A stretch of DNA of 8,669 nt from CAYNEI01 sp964396185 (lineage in GTDB: Archaea > Thermoplasmatota > SW-10-69-26), in NCBI GenBank assembly GCA_964396185.1, contig CAYNEI010000082.1:1-8669 (forward strand), written 5' to 3'. Below the pieces are notes generated by a model that was given only the letters and a program-made list of their open reading frames with translations, had not been told where the DNA came from and did no database searches. Numbering within the stretch: position 1 is the stretch's first letter; every line of letters starts with the position of its first letter. This document shows, one piece after another, positions 4,647 through 8,669 of the stretch. The position numbers and the translations under genes were made by a program.

Positions 4647-5090
4647 ATGGCTTCTGAGGAATCCGCGATCGCCCGCACCCGCAAAGCCGCTCACGAGAAC
4701 CCCGAGTGGGTGAGCCTCTCCGCCGAGGAGGTGGAGGAGCTCGTCGTCAAGCTCGCCAAGGATGGCAAGCAGACCGCCCTGATCGGGACCATCCTGCGGG
4801 ACCAGTACGCCGTGCCGGACGTCAAGGCTGCCACCGGGAAGTCCGTCACGGAGCTGCTTGAGGGCCACGATCTGGCGCCCTCGCTCCCTGAGGATCTCCG
4901 CAACCTCATGGCCCGCGCGCTCAACCTGCGCGAGCACCTGGCCGACAACCACAAGGACCTGCACAACCGGCGAGGCCTCCAGCAAGTGGAGTCCAAGATC
5001 CGTCGGCTGGCCAAGTACTACAAGCGCTCCGGCAAGCTTCCCCTCGATTGGAAGTACACGCCGCAGCTGGCCAAGATGCTCGTCGAGTGA
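4647..5090 (+). CDS. rps15: 30S ribosomal protein uS15, archaeal type
   Basis: This is a 147-residue small-subunit protein that binds 16S rRNA at the three-way junction of the central domain. The archaeal/eukaryotic N-terminal domain is visible as PEWVSLSAEEVEELVVKLAKDG (about 19-40), IGTILRDQYAVPDVKAATGKS (46-66) and LAPSLPEDLRNLMARAL (77-92). The universal S15 core follows, with HKDLHNRRGLQQVESKIRRL (102-121) and YYKRSGKLPLDWKYTP (124-139). AGGTGG lies a few nt before the ATG, and the TATA box is correctly placed. The N-terminus is odd: it reads MASEESAIARTRKAAHEN instead of the usual basic MxRMHxRRxGxSxSxRP leader of archaeal homologues, and no such leader is found in any upstream frame. 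It is the only plus-strand gene in this part of the window, and converges on the toxin-antitoxin pair. Confidence 0.97.
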   Translation: MASEESAIARTRKAAHENPEWVSLSAEEVEELVVKLAKDGKQTALIGTILRDQYAVPDVKAATGKSVTELLEGHDLAPSLPEDLRNLMARALNLREHLADNHKDLHNRRGLQQVESKIRRLAKYYKRSGKLPLDWKYTPQLAKMLVE

Positions 5091-5102
5091 ACGACTCGAC
5101 GA
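5080..5102 (+). terminator. Hairpin over the uS15 stop codon
   Basis: A 9-bp perfect stem (5080-5088 with 5094-5102, loop GAACG) includes the last two uS15 codons, with the TGA stop (5088-5090) running into the loop. It could be a 3'-end or processing signal. No T-run follows. Confidence 0.4.
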
Positions 5103-5107
5103 CGCGT

Positions 5108-5144
5108 GCGCTCAGCCTCTTCTCGATCGTTGTAGGCTGAGCGC
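5108..5144. terminator. Bidirectional terminator-type hairpin between uS15 and hepT
   Basis: An 11-bp perfect stem (5108-5118 with 5134-5144) with a 15-nt loop lies in the 101-bp gap between two convergent genes. It can form in the RNA from either strand. Confidence 0.55.
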
Positions 5145-5191
5145 TAGACGGGCGTAAGCTGGGGGGTGTCGCGGGCATCGGCCAGGCCGTT

Positions 5192-5539
5192 TCAGCCAGC
5201 GTCCACATCCTCAAGGATCTTGAGGATCGCTCCACGTAGCTCAGGGATATCGTCCTGGACGACCGCCCAGACGCGGTGGAGGTTGACGCCCCAGTAGGCA
5301 TGGATGAGGATGTCTCGCATCCCGGCCATCTCCCTCCAGGGGACGCCAGCCCATGATCGCCTTGCCTCCTCGGGGATCCCTTTCGCCGCCTCGCCGATGA
5401 CGAGCAACCGACGCACGACACCATCCTGCACCAGGCCGTTGTCCAGGAACTCCTCGATGCTCATCCCACGAGTGTAGTCCTCGATCCGCTGGATGCTCTC
5501 AAGGATGTCTTCGATGAGTAGCCCTAGCTCCCGACTCAT
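5192..5539 (-). CDS. hepT: HepT-like HEPN-domain ribonuclease toxin
   Basis: This 115-residue all-helical HEPN protein is of the DUF86/HepT type. The catalytic RX4HXY motif is intact as RDILIHAY (Arg75, His80, Tyr82), and the surrounding text (VVRRLLVIGEAAKGIP, WREMAGMRDILIHAYWG) is typical of the family. In the characterised MntA/HepT systems HepT is a ribonuclease that stops growth, and the antitoxin MntA inactivates it by adding AMP units to the motif tyrosine. The start ATG overlaps the stop of the upstream nucleotidyltransferase (ATGA, 5536-5539), so the two are translationally coupled with the antitoxin first. Length is normal and no key residue is missing, so an active toxin is expected. 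Confidence 0.93.
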   Translation of the reverse strand: MSRELGLLIEDILESIQRIEDYTRGMSIEEFLDNGLVQDGVVRRLLVIGEAAKGIPEEARRSWAGVPWREMAGMRDILIHAYWGVNLHRVWAVVQDDIPELRGAILKILEDVDAG

Positions 5540-5835
5540 AGGACTGCGACCTGCTCTGAGAGGATCCGGCTGCGCAGCTGCGGATGGACTTGATCGTACT
5601 CCACCAAGTCGACGGTCATCCCAAGCTCGTCCTCCAAGTCAGCCTTCAAGCCACCCATATCGAGCAGCGAATAGCTCGCAGGTACCTCGACGAGGAGGTC
5701 TACATCGTTGGGTGCCTGGGTCCCAGGGTGGACCACCGAGCCGAACAGGCCTGCGCGGGTGATCCCGTGCCGCTCGAGGATCGGGCGGATCCGCTCTCGG
5801 ATCTCCTCCGTGTCGGGATCGGAGCGCTCAGGCAT
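5536..5835 (-). CDS. mntA: MntA-like minimal nucleotidyltransferase antitoxin
   Basis: This is a 99-residue minimal nucleotidyltransferase. The family motif GSx10DxD is complete (Gly32-Ser33, Asp44, Asp46 in NDVDLLVE), and a third acidic residue is found at Asp76 (TVDLVEY). These bind the metal and ATP used to AMPylate the HepT tyrosine. The position usually occupied by Arg after GS (GSxxRG) is His36 here (GSVVHPG), a change worth noting though the catalytic aspartates are kept. No SD precedes the ATG. A TATA-like TTCTTAAGG lies about 30 nt upstream, so translation is probably from a leaderless or nearly leaderless mRNA. It is followed by hepT with an ATGA overlap. Confidence 0.93.
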   Translation of the reverse strand: MPERSDPDTEEIRERIRPILERHGITRAGLFGSVVHPGTQAPNDVDLLVEVPASYSLLDMGGLKADLEDELGMTVDLVEYDQVHPQLRSRILSEQVAVL

Positions 5836-5860
5836 CAGATTAGGATACGGTGCCCCTCCA

Positions 5861-5869
5861 CCTTAAGAA
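5861..5869 (-). promoter_or_regulatory. TATA-like element of mntA-hepT
   Basis: Minus-strand TTCTTAAGG is centred about 30 nt upstream of the mntA ATG, consistent with transcription beginning at or a few nucleotides before the start codon. Confidence 0.5.
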
Positions 5870-5957
5870 CCGCGATACGGGCACTGAGCTTCTCCCCAGC
5901 CTTGCCAGGCTAGGCGCTACAACTTCGTACGACCGTTGATGGGCAGAGCGCGCAGGC

Positions 5958-6947
5958 TCAGCCGATGGTTACGCTCTGCAGCGTTCGCGCCAAGAGCGTG
6001 ATGTCGTAGCTGCCCTCCTCCTGGGGGGAGGTGGCCTGGAAGCCGGCGCTCCACTGGCCCGGGCTGGGTGCTTCGACGATGGGGCCCTGGACGGCCACGT
6101 CGTGGGGGCAGCGCTCTCTCACGCTCCAGCCCTCGTCTGCGGTCTCGGCGAACAGGTCCTCGGCGGGGCTGAGACCGAAAGAGAGCGCGCCTGAAGGACA
6201 GGTGGCGTTCATGGTGAGGTGGAGGTCCGTGGTTCCCTCGGCGATCTCGAACTGGCCGCCCCAGCTGTCCAGGGTTGGACCGATGGTGCCGGCTTGCTCG
6301 ACGAGGGTCTCCAGGTTCCACCTCACGGGGGTGCCGGTGAAGTTCTCGCCGGCCCGCATGAAGCGGACGTCGAAGGTCGCCTCTCCGCTGGCGTCGAGGA
6401 AGGCGGTGTTGCCGATGCCCTCTGAGGCGACGCGGTACTCGTAGGTGACCGCGAGACGGCCGTCCTGGCGCGCCTCGAGCTGGGCCTTCTCCTCGTCGAT
6501 GGCGACGACCTCGATGGTGCGTTGCACGCCATCCCAGGTGGTCGTCCACGTCTTGCCGAGCTCCAGCGGCCAGTCGAAGAACCGCACACGCGTGTCGCCC
6601 TGGCTGCCGGCCAGGTCGCTCTTGCGCACGGGGCCCAGGAAGCTGATGTCGCTCTGGGCGTCGAAGAACGCCGTGTCCTCGTTGTCCGTGTCCACGATCC
6701 AGTCGCCTCCCTGCTCGCCTGTGACCACGTAGGTGTAGGTGCCGATCTGCGGGCTCTCCCAGGCCCACCACTGGCCGATGGTCCAGGTGGGTGCTGGGAT
6801 GCTGATCCCGGTCTCCGGGCTGGCCTCGGCAGCGCCGGCGCCGGGCTCGATGGCCTCATCGACCTCATCACCACCCAGGCCCAGACAGCCTGCGAGCACG
6901 GGTGTTGTCAGCAGCAGCGCGATGGCGAGGGGTAGGGATGTCTTCAT
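5958..6947 (-). CDS. Secreted lipoprotein of unknown function, beta-rich
   Basis: This 329-residue protein begins MKTSLPLAIALLLTTPVLAGC, a lipoprotein signal peptide with lipobox LAGC and lipidation at Cys21, followed by an acidic linker. The mature part has two beta-rich halves. The first opens with PTWTIGQWWAWESPQIGTYT and contains LELGKTWTTTWDG. The second (about 225 onwards) carries a possible disulphide pair (MNATCPSG and RERCPHDV) and ends with a beta-sandwich-like strand pattern (PGQWSAGFQATSPQEEGSYDI). I do not recognise a named family; a cell-surface binding or structural role is inferred from location only. GGAGGTGA lies 6 nt before the ATG and overlaps the end of the preceding propeller gene, and the ATG overlaps that gene's stop (ATGA, 6944-6947). 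The two genes are therefore one operon. Confidence 0.85.
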   Translation of the reverse strand: MKTSLPLAIALLLTTPVLAGCLGLGGDEVDEAIEPGAGAAEASPETGISIPAPTWTIGQWWAWESPQIGTYTYVVTGEQGGDWIVDTDNEDTAFFDAQSDISFLGPVRKSDLAGSQGDTRVRFFDWPLELGKTWTTTWDGVQRTIEVVAIDEEKAQLEARQDGRLAVTYEYRVASEGIGNTAFLDASGEATFDVRFMRAGENFTGTPVRWNLETLVEQAGTIGPTLDSWGGQFEIAEGTTDLHLTMNATCPSGALSFGLSPAEDLFAETADEGWSVRERCPHDVAVQGPIVEAPSPGQWSAGFQATSPQEEGSYDITLLARTLQSVTIG

Positions 6948-8284
6948 GGCTGGTCACCTCCGTGGGAGAGCAGGGGCTCGTCGATCTGCGTGAACACGTT
7001 GACCAGGTCGCCCTCCTCCTCTCCGTGGAGCATGCTGTTGTAGACGGCAGCGATGCCGCCACTAGGCAGGGTCTTGATCGCGAAGTAGTCGAGGAACTCC
7101 CGGTCGCCCATGCAGCTCGTGCCGTCCGGGCAGATGGGCCCGTGGCGCACGATCTGATCAGAAAGCGTGAAGCGCTCGAGCATGGGGGTTGGGCTCGTGG
7201 CGTTCTCGATGGTGACCAACGTGACGTTCCAGGCGGCCTCATCAGGGAGCTCGGTGGGGTAGGCCTGCTCGTCGGCTTCGTAGTAGGCGATGGCGATCTG
7301 GCCATCGGCGCCGGCCGTGATGGCTGGGAAGACCGCTGAGCCTTGACCGTCGTCGATGCGCACGGGCTCGGTCCACGTCTCGCCGTCGTCGGGGCTAGAC
7401 GCGTAGAGCACGGCCATGTCGTCGCCGCTGCCACGCGCTTCGGCCCAGGCGAGGTAGATGTTGCCCGCGTCGTCGGCAGCGCCCACGACGAGCGAGAGGC
7501 CCACGGATTCGCCTTGAGCGGGCTCGGGCGTGCGGACCTCCCAGGTGAGGCCGTCGTCGCTGGAGGCGGCGGTGGCAGGGGCCCATCCGCCGGGGCCTGC
7601 AGGGCCGTCCATGAACCAGGTGAACGTGAAGTGGACCGTGTCGGTGGCCTCGTTCCAGAAGCCGCCGCCGCCCCAGCCGCTGCCCTCGTTGAGGGCCAGG
7701 TGGTGGTCGGGGAACTCCACGGGGCCTGTGGGCACCCATGTGGTGCCGCAGTCGGTGGTGCGCACGGCGGTTTGGTGGAAGGTCGGGAGCTGGTGGTAGT
7801 AGAGGAAGGCCTCGCAGCCTTCGGTGGGGACGACGTACTGGCGATCGCCCCCGGGGCCGTTGCAGGCCAACGGGTTGACCGGGCTCCATGTGTCGCCTCC
7901 GTCTTGGCTGACCGAGACCGCGTTGCAGGCGAGGTAGAGCACGTCGAACCAGACGTTGCCGTCCTTGTCCACGGCCAGATCCGGGTCGAAGTTGGGCACG
8001 GGGTCGGTGGGATCGCCCAGGGCGGTCCAGTTCTGGCCGCCATCGGTGCTGCGGTAGGCGCCGTCGCGCCCGTTGGTGAAGAGCACGCCGTCGCTCGTGA
8101 CGCCCAAGCTGGGCTCGCCCATGCCTGGGTCCGGGATCAGGCTCACGGTGCGCTCGATGAGCTCCTCGACCGGGCCCGGGGCTGATGGCGTGGTGGCCGC
8201 TTGATCGAGCTCCTCGCTGCCGATGCAGCCGGTGAGGGCCACGGTGGCGAGCAGCAGTGCCAAGAGCGCTCCCTTGCCTCGCAT
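6944..8284 (-). CDS. Secreted lipoprotein with Asp-box (BNR/sialidase-like) beta-propeller
   Basis: This 446-residue protein starts MRGKGALLALLLATVALTGC, a lipoprotein signal with lipidation at Cys20. Five Asp-box turns (SxDxGxxW type) are visible: STDGGQNW (79-86), SQDGGDTW (126-133), TTDCGTTW (176-183), SSDDGLTW (241-248) and SPDDGETW (297-304). This pattern indicates a beta-propeller of the sialidase/BNR superfamily. The FRIP motif and a clear arginine triad of true sialidases were not seen, so an enzymatic role is not claimed. The frame is open to an ATG at 8347 that overlaps the preceding stop. The 8284 start is preferred because the signal peptide begins there and a TATA-like element lies 26-27 nt before it, suggesting a leaderless mRNA. 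It is followed at once by a second lipoprotein, and both are probably exposed at the cell surface. Confidence 0.9.
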   Translation of the reverse strand: MRGKGALLALLLATVALTGCIGSEELDQAATTPSAPGPVEELIERTVSLIPDPGMGEPSLGVTSDGVLFTNGRDGAYRSTDGGQNWTALGDPTDPVPNFDPDLAVDKDGNVWFDVLYLACNAVSVSQDGGDTWSPVNPLACNGPGGDRQYVVPTEGCEAFLYYHQLPTFHQTAVRTTDCGTTWVPTGPVEFPDHHLALNEGSGWGGGGFWNEATDTVHFTFTWFMDGPAGPGGWAPATAASSDDGLTWEVRTPEPAQGESVGLSLVVGAADDAGNIYLAWAEARGSGDDMAVLYASSPDDGETWTEPVRIDDGQGSAVFPAITAGADGQIAIAYYEADEQAYPTELPDEAAWNVTLVTIENATSPTPMLERFTLSDQIVRHGPICPDGTSCMGDREFLDYFAIKTLPSGGIAAVYNSMLHGEEEGDLVNVFTQIDEPLLSHGGDQP

Positions 8285-8306
8285 GGGCCCACAGGGCGCT
8301 TGGCGT

Positions 8307-8314
8307 GACTTAAC
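8307..8314 (-). promoter_or_regulatory. TATA-like element of the lipoprotein operon
   Basis: Minus-strand GTTAAGTC is centred 26-27 nt upstream of the ATG at 8284, with no SD in between. This is the spacing expected for transcription starting at the ATG itself, and it decides the start codon choice. Confidence 0.6.
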
Positions 8315-8343
8315 CGTTCCTGTGGATTGGGTGGGGGCTTGGA

Positions 8344-8669
8344 TCACTCACCGCCGCCCATCCAGAGCAGGGTGAACAGCCAGAGCAGCAGGATGATGCC
8401 GGCGACCAGGCCGAAGCGGCCGAGCTCGGCGGCGTTGCCTGTGGCCAGGATGATGCCGGCGGCGAGCAGGGATGCGGCTGCGATGGCTGAGATGGAGCCG
8501 CGCATGACGTTGTCGCGTTGGTGTTCCTGGTAGGTGTCCAGGCCACCGAGGTCGACCTGGACGTGGAACTCATCCTGCTCGAGCTTGCGCAGCAGGCTGT
8601 TGACCCGGCCGGGTGCGTGCTTGACGAGCTCGGCGGTGTGGATGCCCATGTCGATGAGCGCCTCCTTCT
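8344..8669 (-). CDS. UbiB/ABC1/AarF-type kinase-like membrane protein, C-terminal part (runs off the right edge)
   Basis: The visible 107 residues begin KEALIDMGIHTAELVKHAPGR and enter from the right edge, so the gene's start lies outside the window. The segment PGRVNSLLRKLEQDEFHVQV followed by a second amphipathic stretch and two C-terminal hydrophobic helices (SISAIAAASLLAAGIILATG and FGLVAGIILLLWLFTLLW) is the arrangement at the end of UbiB/ABC1 atypical kinase-like proteins. In those proteins two helices anchor the protein in the membrane. The ATP-binding domain is not visible. Members of the family act on isoprenoid quinone or lipid metabolism, but the substrate cannot be told from this end. 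The stop overlaps an unused ATG of the downstream frame, and the next gene probably has its own promoter. Confidence 0.8.
   Translation of the reverse strand, partial: KEALIDMGIHTAELVKHAPGRVNSLLRKLEQDEFHVQVDLGGLDTYQEHQRDNVMRGSISAIAAASLLAAGIILATGNAAELGRFGLVAGIILLLWLFTLLWMGGGE

Noticed and set aside
8285..8347. 21-residue N-terminal extension of the Asp-box lipoprotein from the ATG at 8347
   Set aside because: It would bury the lipoprotein signal peptide, and a TATA-like element within it points to transcription starting at 8284.

Overview
The window looks like a GC-rich archaeal chromosome, most plausibly a Thermoplasmatota/Euryarchaeota-type lineage. The evidence is archaeal: an archaeal-type ribosomal protein uS15, four class III-signal type IV pilins with the VSPVIAVILMVAITV core, a hexulose-6-phosphate synthase N-terminus, TATA-type promoters, and a mixture of strong Shine-Dalgarno (SD) sites and apparently leaderless starts. 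The lineage is an inference; no rRNA gene is present.

Layout, left to right. Positions 1-142 (minus) hold the first 47 codons of a probable 3-hexulose-6-phosphate synthase. Positions 143-1006 contain no convincing protein gene. Within them, 518 to about 905 has the architecture of a structured non-coding RNA: a TATA element 26 nt upstream, a 19-position helix joining the two ends, a series of internal hairpins, and a T-rich tract just after the 3' end. Positions 1007-1291 (plus) encode a small VapB-like ribbon-helix-helix antitoxin with no VapC after it. Positions 1314-4223 (minus) are a tandem array of four paralogous pilin genes with a period of about 0.75-0.8 kb. Each has its own TATA box about 70 nt upstream; three of the four have a strong SD and end in related GC-rich hairpins.

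Positions 4647-5090 (plus) encode uS15, with one hairpin over its stop codon and a second in the convergent gap. Positions 5192-5835 (minus) are a complete MntA/HepT (nucleotidyltransferase/HEPN) toxin-antitoxin pair with an ATGA overlap. Positions 5958-8284 (minus) are two secreted lipoproteins, also joined by an ATGA overlap: a five-Asp-box beta-propeller protein and a beta-rich lipoprotein. They lie behind the C-terminal end of a membrane-anchored UbiB/ABC1-type kinase-like protein (8344-8669).

The theme is cell-surface and accessory biology: variable pilins, surface lipoproteins and toxin-antitoxin modules around a few housekeeping genes. The most novel-looking items are the RNA candidate at 518-905 and the pilin array. 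In the array, the extracellular domain keeps a calcium-loop-like motif and four cysteines around a variable segment, and two copies share an upstream AGGTC direct-repeat element and a possible leaderless upstream ORF.
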